From NCBI RefSeq assembly GCF_041146395.1, contig NC_090989.1:222364843-222428842 (forward strand): a DNA stretch of 64,000 nucleotides, given 5' to 3'. A program made the position numbers and the translations under genes. How positions within the stretch are numbered: the stretch's first letter is position 1; every line of letters begins with the position of its first letter. This stretch comes from Eulemur rufifrons. Its lineage: Eukaryota; Chordata; Mammalia; Primates; Lemuridae. Below the pieces are notes generated by a model. The model made no database searches and was not told the DNA's origin. It was given only the letters and a program-made list of their open reading frames with translations. Positions 24,789 through 35,008 of this stretch are shown in pieces.

Positions 24789-25213
24789 GTCCGGCGCCAG
24801 AGAAAGAAAGACGAGCAGAGTTGAAAGGGTTAAGTAAAGAGGCTTTATTGGAGAGCTCCCGGGTGGGGGTAACGAGTCCCAAGAGAGAGACCCTGGCGAG
24901 CTTCACGGGACCCACGGAGTGGGACCAGAGAAGTCATGCCGCCCAGAAGTCTGAGTGGGCTTATATGTGTTTTTAGGGCTGGAGGATGGGAGTTTTTCTG
25001 GCACGAAGAGTGAGGAATGTTTCAGCTTTAGGGTGGGTACTGAGGAATAGGAGAGGCTTCTTCTTTTTTCATTAGGGAAGGGAGGGGTGCCTGCCACCAG
25101 CCTTATACTAGGGTCCCCAGATACCATCCCTCCCCTCTCCCCAGCTCGCAGGCCTGCTTTCGGCAAAGGCCGGGAGAGTCCATGGGGTGTGTATCTTCTG
25201 GAGTAAGCACAGC
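24789..25213 (-). mobile_element. Endogenous retrovirus solo LTR, antisense
   Basis: Read on the minus strand the unit has a TATA-like 'acatataagcc' (plus 24958-24968), 'aataaa' (plus 24844-24849) about 115 bases further on, and ends 'tctggcgccggaca' (TGTCCGG... on plus at 24789). That is the U3-R-U5 arrangement. No gag, pol or env similarity lies beside it, so it is probably a solo LTR. The outer TG end and the target duplication are not resolved. Divergence looks modest; it may be strepsirrhine-specific. Confidence 0.75.
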
Positions 25214-25224
25214 AACTTTGATTG

Positions 25225-25430
25225 CACAAACTAGTTATTTATTCCGTGGGCAGTAGGAACCGCTGATAGCTTTTAAGTGAAGGAATGACAGGATAAGAGA
25301 GGGCCTTTAACCAAATTAATCCAGCAGCTGCAGATAGAACAGATCGAAGGGAGAGTTTAGAGGCAAGGATGCTTCTTGGAAATGGGCTACAGTTGCCCAG
25401 GTGAAAAGTGTTCATGAATGGGATGCATGC
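25225..25430 (-). mobile_element. L2 LINE fragment, antisense
   Basis: 'gcttttaagtgaaggaatgacaggataag', 'atccagcagctgcagatag' and 'gctacagttgcccaggtgaaaagtgttcatga' follow the antisense L2 order (gggttttaagcaggggagtgacatgat...gctattgcagtagtccaggcgag). Confidence 0.65.
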
Positions 25431-26575
25431 AGAGACGAGGACAGCGGGCCACCTCGCCTGAAAGCAAGCCAAGCCACAGGCCTTGCACAAACACAAGTGT
25501 CACCACTTCTCCTGACAACGCCTTGCGCCTGTAGCTTCTGCCTTCACTTTTAGGGGAACAAAGAACTTGCCAAGTCAGGATGCCTTGGCACAGAATGCTG
25601 CCGGGCTGGCCTGATTTAGGGAGGCCTAGCTGGGGGTCTTAAAAGGAGACATGCCCACCTCCAGGTGCCTGCACGGCCAAGGGGAACTCCTGGTACAAAG
25701 GATGCCGACCCCTGAGAGAGGTCAGCACGGGGTGTGGCACTGGCTCTGTCCCTCTCCCCATGTCTCCAGGGCTGGGGATAAGTCCTTCAAGACATAAGTC
25801 AGCCCCTCCCACTGAAACAAACTGAACCAGAAACTCAAAAACAAAGGCAGGCACAGCACAGAGATGAGATTACGAAGGAAAAATACCCTCTGGCCTGGGG
25901 CTGCTTTTTGATCCATTGAGGCAGGCACCATAAGGAAGGGGGGGTGCTGTGTATCCAGCCTGGGGGTGGAGCAAAAGCAGAGACCTAGTGGAAGCCACTC
26001 AGCAGGGTGTCCTCCCTTTAGACAGGCGTGGAAGCCTGCTTCTTCCCACCCAAGGTTTGAGGCCCCCAAATTCATCTCCTGCCCTTCCTCCTCCTCGCAT
26101 TGATTGGCCTTTTTCTTTTTCTTTCTATCTCATCTTCCCTCCCCAGTCTGCCTTTCTGGCTCTCTCCCTACCTGCCTTTTTTCTCATCCGTCTGCCCAGA
26201 CACGGTGACAACAGAATGTACTTCTGGGTCAGCCTGAAAGAACCTCTAGAAGACAAGTTATGCCAGCCCCTTCCAGGTCCCCAACCCCAGCATGAGCCAG
26301 GCAGGCACCCCCGGCAGATGACCGAGTTATCCTGAGTCTCTTTCTAAACATGTTCCTCACACTCCATCACCCATCAGGAAAAGATTTCGATTCTGTAGCC
26401 TGGGCTAATTCCGCTCCTGCCCGACTCTGCCAGCATCCCTTACTGAGGACAGATGGGGTGAGGGGTGACAGTGAACCTTCTTGTTGGCTGCAATCAGTGG
26501 GTCATTCGGCAACTCACCCGCCTTAGCACAGAACATAGACATGTAGGAGGTCACCCCCCATGTGGGGCTGCCTAG
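25431..26575. other. Unassigned non-coding DNA
   Basis: Moderately G/C-rich. A pyrimidine-rich run at 26085-26200 contains CAG acceptors by chance. The 117-128 codon open frames on both strands (25722-26335) do not resemble known proteins. Confidence 0.4.
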
Positions 26576-26722
26576 TGCTGCAGTCCCCAACCCCTAGGCC
26601 TCGGACTGGGTGTGTTAGGGACCAGGCTGCAGAGCTCCACCTCCCTGTCCCCACTTCCCATTAGTGGAAAAATTGTCTTCCATGAAACCGGTCCCTGGTG
26701 CCAAAAAGGTTGGGGCCCGCTG
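26576..26722. mobile_element. DNA transposon with both ends, internal part deleted
   Basis: Left end 'ctgcagtccccaacccctaggcctcggactgggt', right end 'gaaaaattgtcttccatgaaaccggtccctggtgccaaaaaggttggggcccgctgg'. The two ends are inverted relative to each other. It belongs to the same family as the internal fragment at 2398-2690. Confidence 0.75.
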
Positions 26723-26939
26723 GCCTAGTGGGCACAGGACCAGGCTGCAGAGTTCCCAGGGCGGAGGAGGCTGGGAAGCCAGGGTGGCAGGGAGGAGAGG
26801 TGGGAGGGGAGAAGGGACACTGCAGGTGGGGATGGATGAGAAAGGACCCCAACCGAAATGGAGCAAGGCCACTTCAGGGGCAGTGAGTGTGCAGGCCAGC
26901 CCGAGAGGAACAGAGAGTTTGTGCTGGGGCCGGTAAGAG
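26723..26939. other. Unassigned G-rich DNA
   Basis: G-rich ('aggaggctgggaagccagggtggcagggaggagaggtgggaggggagaaggg'). The segment 'gaccaggctgcagag' near 26740 repeats one at about 26620, inside the neighbouring transposon. Confidence 0.4.
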
Positions 26940-27090
26940 AAAAACCTAAAAAGCTCAAGATAAAGCTAGTATGTAGAGGGCCTTGAATGCCAAGAGGAGA
27001 GTTTAAAATTTATCTCATTCATAATAGACAAGGAAAGTTGTTAAGCAGGAGAGGGACATGATCAAAATGATGTGTAAGAAAATATCAAAG
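26940..27090 (-). mobile_element. L2 LINE fragment, antisense
   Basis: 'gtagagggccttgaatgccaagaggagagtttaaa', 'gttgttaagcaggagagggacatgatcaaaatg' match antisense L2 (cagggccttgtaggcca..., ttttaagcaggggagtgacatgatcagat). Confidence 0.75.
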
Positions 27091-27094
27091 GACT

Positions 27095-27316
27095 TTTCTT
27101 GTTGCAGCTTCATTGACACTTGCTACAGAACATGGGCGTGCGCCTTTTTGCGCCCTTCCTTTGGCTCTCCCTTTGCGCAATAATGGTCCAGTTGTCATCT
27201 GTGGCATACGTATCACGCTCTGTAATCCTATATCTTGCTTTTGCCCTATAATTGTATCCTTCCCTCCTCAATAAACCTCATTTTCGTGCTTGCCTTAAAA
27301 AAAAAAAAAAAAAAAA
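27095..27316 (+). pseudogene. Poly(A)-tailed retrocopy of an unidentified transcript
   Basis: AATAAA at 27270-27275 lies 21 bases before a 20-base A tail (27297-27316), the arrangement of a reverse-transcribed polyadenylated RNA. Upstream sequence ('gggcgtgcgcctttttgcgccc', 'tttgcgcaataatggtccag', 'gtggcatacgtatcacgctctg') is not a known SINE or gene to me. It sits at the end of an L2 fragment. The 5' limit is uncertain and no target-site duplication was found. It could instead be a piece of an LTR transcript. Confidence 0.5.
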
Positions 27317-27739
27317 CCACGGGCAGGGCACGTGCTGCCAATGCCACATGCCCCTAGGGCTTTTTCACTGGGGTCCCACTAAAATGCCACCACCTCAAGC
27401 TATAGGAGCACTTCTGCTGGGGAGGGAGCAGGCAGTCGGGAGAGATGGACCCAGGGAGTTCAGTGGCTTTTCCTCCTCTGTGCTGCACAGGGACTCCAAG
27501 AGCTGCACCCTTGGAGATCCAGGAACTTGAAAGGAGAGGCAGGCAATCCAGTCTCTGCTTAGGCAGCAGGGTGCTGATCTCCTTCCGAGCCAGGAAAATG
27601 GAAATAGGAGGACAGCAGGTGGAGAGAGAAGACACCTGGGGAGCACCTACACTGCCACCATTTGGTACAATATTGTGTCACTTCCCATGGGCCACAAGGA
27701 TACCTCGAAAAGTAGCTGGGTTTAAAGACACAAAAGGCC
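27317..27739. other. Unassigned non-coding DNA
   Basis: No recognised repeat. A 116-codon open frame (27445-27795) crosses into the L1 downstream and is not a gene. Confidence 0.4.
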
Positions 27740-27780
27740 ACATATTGTATGATTCTGTTTATATGAAATGTACAGAACAG

Positions 27781-27952
27781 GGGCGGGCTCCGTGACTCAT
27801 GCCTGTAATCCTAGCACACTGGGAGGCTGAGGCGGGAGGATCACTTGAGTCCAAGTGCTCAAGGCTGCAGTGAGCTATAATTGCACTGCTGCACTCCAGC
27901 CTGGGTGACAGAGCAAACACCCTGTCTCTAAAAAAAATAAATAAATACATTC
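27781..27952 (+). mobile_element. Alu with fused arms (monomer length), first insertion
   Basis: It starts like a left arm ('gggcgggctccgtgactcatgcctgtaatcctagcac') but continues like a right arm ('ctcaaggctgcagtgagctataattgcactgctgcactccagcctgggtgacagag'). The tail is 'aaaaaaaataaataaatac'. Either a 7SL-type monomer or a dimer that lost its middle. Confidence 0.85.
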
Positions 27953-28250
<298 letters not shown>

Positions 28251-28515
28251 GTACAGAACAGGCAAATTCATAGAAACAGACAACAGATTAGTGGTTTCCA
28301 GGGGCTGAAGGGAAGGGGAGGATGGGGACTGACTGCTCAATGGGTATGGGGTTTCCTTTTGGGGTGATGAAAGTGATCTGGAGCCAGATAATGGTAGTGG
28401 TCATATAACACCGTGATTGCCCTAAATGCCACTGAATTGTACACTTTAAAATGATTAAATTGGCAAATTTCATGTTAAGTATATTTTACCACAATAATTT
28501 TCTTTAAAGAAAAGA

Positions 28516-28689
28516 AAAGTAGCTGGGCCCCAGGTCAGTTGGCTGCTCAAGGGCTGCCCATGCGGGTGGAGATCCAGCAGCAGGATGGACGGAAGGATGG
28601 GCTTCCAGTAAGGTAAGGAGTGGGACAGGGTCTTCTGCTGGTGTCAGCGATCCCTTGCCAGAGAACTAGGCCATGCTGGCTTTCTGGAG
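28516..28689. other. Unassigned non-coding DNA
   Basis: Short unique spacer between the L1 and the next LTR. Confidence 0.4.
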
Positions 28690-29110
28690 GTCACACATGT
28701 GCCCTGGGTTAGTCATCAGCACTGTTCCCAAATATTTCCAGAGCACCCCCTGGGCACATGGCACATGGTAACATTGTACTTCCCAGTCCCTTTCTGGGTG
28801 AGCGGGGCCATGTGACTAGTTCTAGCCAATGAAATGCAAGTATAAGTCATTTGGGTACCCACATTTAAGTCCTGATGCAAGATGTTTTGGGAGCTCTTGT
28901 TCCCTCTGTTGGATATGGTGGCTGTGCCATAAGGCTGAGTCCCTGAGTGATGTGGTAAGCAGAGCTTCCAGAGCTTCTGCCGACCTGTAGTGGGCACATA
29001 GCATGAAAGAGAAGTAATCACTTGTTGCTCTAAGATATCCAAATTTGTTACCATAGCAGCGCCTAACGCATCCTGGAAGAATCAGCATTTGGACCTTTGC
29101 CTCCTGGACA
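28690..29110 (+). mobile_element. MLT1/MaLR-type LTR
   Basis: 'gtgccctgggttagtcatcagcactgttcccaaatatttccagagcacccc', 'ggccatgtgactagttctagccaatgaaatgcaag', 'gctgagtccctgagtgatgtgg', 'gccgacctgtagtgggcacatagcatgaaagagaagtaatca' and 'gttaccatagcagcgcctaacgcatcctgg' give the order of an MLT1-type LTR. Confidence 0.75.
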
Positions 29111-29434
29111 GCCCTGATGTGCCCTCCCTGTTGGCCAAAGACATTAGCAAGCAAGAAAGAAAAAACTGTCTCAGCAGCGAGCTATGAAAACAGAGATGTG
29201 TCCCTTTCCCTTCTCCTCCTTCCCCAGTGGAAGGGTGCACCATGCACGCTTGCTCGGGACCCTATCCTTGAGCAGAGGAGAGGAAAGGAAAATTAAGTCA
29301 GGCGAGAGCTTAAATTTTCAACACAACTGGACTAAGTGGTAATAATGGGAATGACCAGAAAGCAGTGGGAGCTCCCCATGTGATAGGAAAGTGAGCATCC
29401 ACAGATCTAGGCTGGACGCAGTGATCGGGTCCCC
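29111..29434. other. Unassigned non-coding DNA
   Basis: No recognised repeat or gene. Confidence 0.4.
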
Positions 29435-29810
29435 AGTCAGGATGCCAGCAGGAAACAGATGGCACCCTCAAATGGGGGTAACATAGAAGACCTTCATAGG
29501 GCATGACTGTTTACAAAGTGTTGGGCAGGTTAAGGGGAGCCAGCAGGTCTAGCGGCAGTAGAGAAAGCAAGAAAGTAGCTGTGGCCATCAGGAAGGCCCG
29601 TGGTCTACGGGAGAGAAATGTGGCCACTGCCAATCCTCTGCCCGTTGGGATAGGTAACACCCCAACCTCATCTTCCCCTCCTCCCTAGCCCCCAGCCAGT
29701 GCTTCCTAACTGGCTGAACCCAGCAAGTAGGTAGAGGGCAAGGAGCCCTCTGATGTACCCATGAAGGTCTATCAGAGCACAGGGGAGGAGTGGAGAGTTT
29801 ATCAAGAGGT
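29435..29810 (+). mobile_element. Interspersed repeat, family not named (copy 1)
   Basis: 'gccagcaggaaacagatggcaccctcaaatg', 'ggttaaggggagcc', 'gcaagtaggtagagggcaaggagcc' resemble a common mammalian interspersed repeat. A second copy in the same orientation begins at about 30195. Confidence 0.45.
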
Positions 29811-30010
29811 GCAAATGAACACTATTCAGAACCTACCTCTCCCAAGCCAAGACTGCTCCGTAAATTGACTGCAGGTGTTTTGGGAAGATTATTTTTGTTT
29901 ATGGGTGATATACCAGATAGGGCAGGATGAAGTGGAAACAAGAGGAGTGCTAATAAGTATGATAGCTCTTGTCAGAGAATGAGTGAAAAGGTAGAAGAAA
30001 AGGAGGAAGA
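29811..30010. other. Unassigned non-coding DNA
   Basis: Spacer before the short tandem repeat; purine-rich at its right end. Confidence 0.4.
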
Positions 30011-30060
30011 TACAGGGAAAGGAGAGGACACAGGGAAAGGAGAAGACACAGGGGAAGAAG
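30011..30060. repeat. 18-bp minisatellite, about 2.8 copies
   Basis: Units 30011-30028, 30029-30046 and a partial 30047-30060 share 'acagggaaaggaga-ga'. Confidence 0.75.
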
Positions 30061-30184
30061 TAATCTGAGTACAAGTGGCTAAGGAGAAAAGGGCTGGGAA
30101 GTTTTCTTGGGTACCCGTCTTGGACGTCTCTGATGGCCCTCCAGGGAGCTATTTCAGCAGCGTGGCGAGGGTGAACGCTGCGTT

Positions 30185-30640
30185 GGTTAACATCCTGACA
30201 GGAAACAGACGGACACTCAAAAGGGTTGAACTGTAAGGAATGTAATAAAGGGACCATATAGGGTATCGACAGGACTAAGAGAACGAGCAAGAGAAAATGA
30301 TGCACCCTGAGATTCACCATCAGGCTGCTTCCATCTCTGTGCCTGAAGAGGCAAGAGAGGGTGTGGCGACTCTAGAGCCACGGAGGAACCCCTCCACCAG
30401 GAATGGTGCGGTGGGGGTGCACGGCCTCTGCCAGACCCTTCCTGAGGCTGCCATGGAGGCTCAGAGGCAGCAAGTGCCTCATCTCCCTGCCTTCTGGCCC
30501 TGCCATCTCCCACTGTGCCCCCCACTGGGGGAACTAACTGGAAACTCAAGGGCAATTGCCCGGGGGCCCAGAGAAGGAAGGAAGGGGAAGGGGACAAACA
30601 GAAAAACCTACCAACTTGGAGGAAGTAAAAACAAGTAGAC
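30185..30640 (+). mobile_element. Interspersed repeat, family not named (copy 2)
   Basis: 'cctgacaggaaacagacggacactcaaaaggg', 'aggaatgtaataaagggaccatatagggt' and later 'gcaattgcccgggggccc' resemble the unit at 29435-29810. The 178-codon antisense open frame over this region (30217-30753) has no known similarity. Confidence 0.45.
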
Positions 30641-31425
30641 AGTGGGGAAACAGAAGCTAAGGCAGAATTTTTTCTGTGGAAAGCAGAAAACATATAAGAT
30701 AACAGTAACAGTGTCAAGCAGAGGGCCTTTCTCGGCAAAAGAGACTGAAGCATGCTTTAAACTGAGACCCGATTCACCTAAGCCACACCACTGAGGTCAT
30801 TGTGACCCGGCTAAAATTTAATCCTGGCTAAAATCGTGTTGAAAAGTTTCTGTCAGAACTATGCTTCTCAGATGACCCAAAACATTCCAAGGACAAAGTG
30901 CAAGGGGCAACCCAGTCCCAACACAACGCTGCAAGCGCCTGGCGCTAACTATCCATCTTTCACAAAAAAGCAGGATAATCTTTTAAGAAAAGGAAGACTT
31001 TCAGTGCTCGTAACATAAAGGCTACTGTATCACGTCTCTGGCTCCCTGGAGGCTGGCTGGATCGAGTTCAAATTTCTTTCTGGAGCTGCTGTTGCCAGGA
31101 GGATTTGGAATAGCAAACAGTGGTGGTCAGTCTAGGTGAAGCTGCCTGTGTTTATCATCCCTTCTTCCTGGGCATTTTGGAGAAATCGGCATCTGACTTT
31201 CCAACAACAGACAACTGTAGTCAACCAATGCACCGCGTTTATGTTAAAGGGTTAGCTGCCCTCAGCAAAATCACTCCTCAGAATAGTTAAAAAGGAAGAC
31301 ACCTCTTCCTTGCCGTTGGAATGGTGTGCAGGTGAGCATCTGAGAAGGCCAGCGGAATCTGGCTCCCTGGTGGGTAGTTAACTAAGAGAGACAGCACAGA
31401 CCGCTGCAATCAGCATGAATTGAAA
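30641..31425. other. Unassigned non-coding DNA
   Basis: No repeat recognised. Includes A-rich 'cacaaaaaagcagg' and unique-looking sequence. Confidence 0.4.
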
Positions 31426-31535
31426 CAGCTCAGAAAAGGGGGAAGTGGTGGGCAGGCTTAGAGGGTTAGCTGGGCTTTGCCAGCTCAGAAAAGGGGGAAG
31501 TGGTGGGCAGGCTTAGAGGGTTAGCTGGGCTTTGC
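31426..31535. repeat. Perfect 55-bp tandem duplication
   Basis: 31426-31480 and 31481-31535 are identical, each starting 'cagctcagaaaaggggg' and ending 'gctgggctttgc'. Perfect identity suggests a recent event or an assembly artefact. Confidence 0.95.
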
Positions 31536-32004
31536 CAGGGAAATAAGAAGTAAGCCTTCCAGAGTTCAACCTGCTCAATGATTCATCACCAAAGTCAGGG
31601 CCCAGAGTACAGCTGTGCAGGCTGTACACTGCGTAGACCTCCTCTCTCCCCCTAAATTGCACCCCTTCCTGCAAAGGGGTAACAACCCTTGAAATCTAGC
31701 ATGTATTCCATTCCCCACGCTATGCAACCTAGCATGCAGGTGTGTCTGCCTAGAAGAAAAGGTTATTTTTTTTTTCTTTGCACAAAGATGTTATCCACTT
31801 GTCAAGCCATGTTCTCTAGAGACTGCACTGCCCAGAGGTAAAAGGAGCGGTCTATTTCTGATTCTAACAAAGCTGTTATCTATGCTTACAGCAACACCAC
31901 CCAGAGTCTTTCTAGTTGCTAATGATGCATTTACTCTTCTTGTCTTGCCAGAAAGAACCTTGCACCATAGTCCCAGCAGGAGTGGGAGAAATTCAGAAAA
32001 GATG
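31536..32004. other. Unassigned non-coding DNA
   Basis: No recognised repeat. Short T run at 31767-31777. Confidence 0.4.
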
Positions 32005-32240
32005 ATAATAGCAATAATAATAACAGTCCCTCATTTTTTTTTTTTTTTTTTAGCCCTTACTGTTTTAAAAAGTGCTTTCCTATCCAGGATCTCATTCAAG
32101 CCTCAGAGCAACAGCAGGTTCAGACTGGGTAAAGGTATCCTTTCACGTGTAACACTTGTGGAGCTGGGACTCAAAGAGTCGGGACTGAAACCTCAGTTTT
32201 CTGATTTCAGATTCTCTGCTCTTTGCACAATATGAATCAA
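32005..32240 (-). mobile_element. MIR SINE, antisense, with T-run insertion
   Basis: 'caataataataacagtccctca', 'agtgctttcctatccaggatctcattcaagcctcagagcaac', 'gtggagctgggactcaaagagtcgg', 'ctgatttcagattctctgctctttgca'. An 18-base T run (32035-32052) interrupts the left part. Confidence 0.75.
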
Positions 32241-32289
32241 AAAAGAATCTACACATTTAGAAAAGCTTCCAGGTATCGAGTTGGACAGC

Positions 32290-32650
32290 CAGCACCTATT
32301 TGCCTGTCTCCTGGGTAACAGAACAGTGATTTCCCCCCGGGACCTGCTGCCAATCCCAGTCTACAGTCTTCAGCCCAGGAATAGACAGGCAACTCCGAGC
32401 TGCTTTGGTGGCTGCTTCGGGAATGAGCATGTGATCCAGCCAGAGCCAGGGAGGGGCAAGGAGACGTTTGCAGTATCTGAGATGGGAGGGAGGCCACCTC
32501 TACCTCTTTTCCACTGGTCTTGAGCTTGGAAGCTTAGTCTGGAGTTATTGGCTGCCATCTTGCCTTCATGTGGAATGTGAGAAAGCCAATGTGATGAAAG
32601 GGAGGCCAAGAGGCAGCATCCTGGTGACATCATTTGAACCTCTGGATTGA
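32290..32650 (+). mobile_element. Old LTR-like interspersed repeat (tentative)
   Basis: 'gggaatgagcatgtgatccagccagagccagg', 'ttattggctgccatcttgccttcatgtggaatgtgagaaagcc' resemble a common mammalian LTR-like repeat. Open frames on both strands here are chance. Confidence 0.45.
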
Positions 32651-33084
32651 GTCACATACCCAAGTACTTAGTACTTACTTGGGCCAATATATTTTACCAA
32701 TATATTTCTTTTATTATTTAGGTTCGAATTGCATCTTCTGTCACTTACAACTAAAAGTGTCACTAGGCAACTACGATTGCATCATCTGTCACTTGGCTGG
32801 TTCAGGTAGTTTCTTCCTCTTCTATCTCACTAGCCATATGCAGATGCAGGCAATGCCATTCACAGCACGGGAGAGCAGCATAAGGTTGAATCAACAAAAA
32901 CTGAGCCACAGAAATTGCCTCAGTACCATTCCATCTCTAACCACCAATTCTACCCAGTAGCCTGGAAAAAAGTTTAAAAAAAAAAAAAAGTTCCCTTTGC
33001 CAGGATGCCCAGTGGATGCCTAGCCTGCTGGACGTCATGAGGCAATTGTGTGGTGTAATAAGAATTACACTTAGTAGACATTGA
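32651..33084. other. Unassigned non-coding DNA
   Basis: No confident element. Holds an internal near-duplicate 'ttgcatcttctgtcacttacaac' (32729) / 'ttgcatcatctgtcacttggctg' (32777) and a 13-base A run near 32976-32988. Confidence 0.45.
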
Positions 33085-33400
33085 GCAGTGCTTAATTGTG
33101 CCTGGACACCTGCATCAGATACACCCCTGACAATGAAAATATGGTTCCCATTGGTAACGCAGAAATTATGTGCAAGAGTGAAAGAGAATCTTCTCCCTCA
33201 AGCATGGGACATAAGTCCTCCCCTTAAGTCTGATTGGGCCATCTTAGGTCGCCATTGGATCAATAGCAGTTGCCAGGAGAATGTCATGTGTTGATTGGCT
33301 TAGACTAACCAAGATCTACCCTGGAAATGGTGTCAGCCTCTCCTGAGTCATAATGCAGAGGGAATAGAATACCAGCTCCAAACTGGTATTCTATTGAGAA
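33085..33400 (+). mobile_element. Old interspersed repeat (tentative)
   Basis: 'gcttaattgtgcctggacacctgcatcagatacacccctga', 'tctgattgggccatcttaggtcgccattggatcaatagcagttgccagg' and 'tgttgattggcttagactaacc' resemble a repeated LTR-like family. A perfect hairpin closes its right end. Confidence 0.45.
33363..33395. repeat. Perfect 13-bp stem hairpin
   Basis: 'aatagaataccag' (33363-33375) and its exact reverse complement (33383-33395) flank a 7-base loop 'ctccaaa'. Confidence 0.9.
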
Positions 33401-33439
33401 GAAATAAGTAGAGACTAGACGTGGGGTAAGATCATGAAT

Positions 33440-33568
33440 GGGTGGCTCATGCCTGTAATCCCAGCAGTTTGGGAGGCCAAGGAGGGAGGATTGCTTGAAG
33501 CCAAGAGTTCAAGCCCAGCCTCAGCAAAGTAGCAAGTCCCCAGTCTCTACCAAAAAAAAAAATAAAAA
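33440..33568 (+). mobile_element. Alu left arm, monomeric
   Basis: 'gggtggctcatgcctgtaatcccagcagtttgggaggcc...cctcagcaaagtagcaagtccccagtctctacc' plus A tail. No right arm. Confidence 0.85.
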
Positions 33569-33574
33569 AGAATG

Positions 33575-33700
33575 TCATTATAACCACTACTTGACCGTGT
33601 GAACCTGGACATATCCCTATAACTTCTTATCTGCAAATTGAAGAGGGCAGAATCAATCCATCCACACTCGCTTCCTACTCTAATATGCTATGACTCTGTT
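33575..33700 (+). mobile_element. MIR SINE fragment
   Basis: 'ctacttgaccgtgtgaacctggacatatccctataacttcttatctgcaaattgaagaggg' resembles the sense MIR core. Confidence 0.6.
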
Positions 33701-33962
33701 AACTCCTAACCCAAAACAAGAAAGCCAAGGGGGTGGCATGGCAAGGAAGGGACAATTTATAATGGTGGTAATTGCTCATGTTTATTCATTTCAAACTTGC
33801 TTCATTTCAGGGGAGAGGTCTTGATAGGACAAAGATGTGTTTAGGAAAACCCAGAAATCAGATCCATAAAACACATAAACTTAGATGGGACTGTACATTT
33901 GCTTTACAAAGGGATTTACCACAGTTCTCTTTTCTGTTTCCTGTTTATTTTTAGATATTAAG

Positions 33963-34324
33963 ATGCTGTGATGTCTTAAGACCAGGCGTGGTGGCTCACG
34001 CCTGTAATCCTAGCATTCTGGGAGGCCGAGGAAGGAGGACAGCTTGAGGTCAGGAATTTGAGACCAGCCTCAGCAAGGGTGAGACCCGGTCTCTACTAAA
34101 AATAGAAAGAAATTAGCTGGGCAACTAAAAGTAGAAAAAAATTAGTCAGACCTGGTGGCTCCCACCTGTAGTCCCAGCTACTCAGGAGGCTGAGACAGTA
34201 GGATCACTTGAGCCCAGGAGTTTGAGGTTGCTGCGAGCTAGGCTGACGCCATGGCACTCTAGCCAGGGCAACAGAGCAAGATTCTATCTCAAAAATAAAT
34301 AAATAAATGCTGTGATGTCTTAAG
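33963..34324 (+). mobile_element. Alu SINE, dimeric, lemur type, perfect target duplication
   Basis: A perfect 18-bp duplication 'atgctgtgatgtcttaag' at 33963-33980 and 34307-34324 bounds the element (33981-34306). It has the lemur inter-arm segment ('aactaaaagtagaaaaaaattag') and 'gagctaggctgacgccatggcactctagcc'. The tail is (AAAT)n. The intact duplication suggests a relatively late insertion. Confidence 0.95.
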
Positions 34325-34360
34325 TTTGAAGAAATTACTCTTGCAATCTTTTGATTTTTC

Positions 34361-34383
34361 TGTTTTGTTTTGTTTTGTTTTTT
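34361..34383. repeat. (TTTTG)n tract
   Basis: 'tgttttgttttgttttgtttttt'. Confidence 0.85.
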
Positions 34384-35008
34384 ATTTGAGGAATTTTGCT
34401 GTTCTTTACATTTGAAAAGGCATTATAAGCTATTTTATGCAATGAGTACAAGAAGGAACTAAGACGACTTTCCAAGAAAGTGTGGGAAAATAAACTTAAC
34501 ATGGTGCAGCAGCATTCAACATAAATCAATTTAGCATCCTGTGTGCTTTAATAGCTTCCCTTATCACTCCTGGCCTTTGTTAAGGACATTTGTGTCCAAA
34601 CAACAGCTTTCTCCTTTCCCTCTGATATCTGTGCTACTACTTTGGCATATGCTGAAGTCATAAAAATGAGGAAGCAGCATAGCAGGTATATCTACTGGTT
34701 CCACAGCCAAAATTTGATATCTAAGCTTAGCAGCTTCTAAGAACTTGAGGACAAAGCAGTCTTTAGTCCAAGCTGACATTCAGCACCTCCTTCTCCCATG
34801 ACAATTTCCAGACTCCTCTCAATTGCCCTGCTACCTCTCACCTTAAACACTCTACCTTGTGCCTTCTTTGATACCCCTCGCTATACATAAGCAGGGCCAT
34901 GTATGCCAGGAACTCTGTCAGCATGCGTACACCTCCATGCTACTGCCTCCTCTATCCTGGCTTCAGACACACCCCGTGGATGCTGAAGCTTGCCTGCCGA
35001 CTTGGTTC
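34384..35008. other. Unassigned non-coding DNA
   Basis: No recognised repeat or gene. Confidence 0.4.

Noticed and set aside
24789..25213. Part of a full provirus
   Set aside because: No internal retroviral similarity on either side and no second LTR nearby; a solo LTR is the simpler reading.
26085..26200. Splice acceptor from the pyrimidine-rich run
   Set aside because: The run is long and low-complexity, with no adjacent frame that continues from an identifiable upstream exon.
30217..30753. 178-codon antisense frame
   Set aside because: It crosses a repeat boundary, has no recognisable domain and low-complexity composition.
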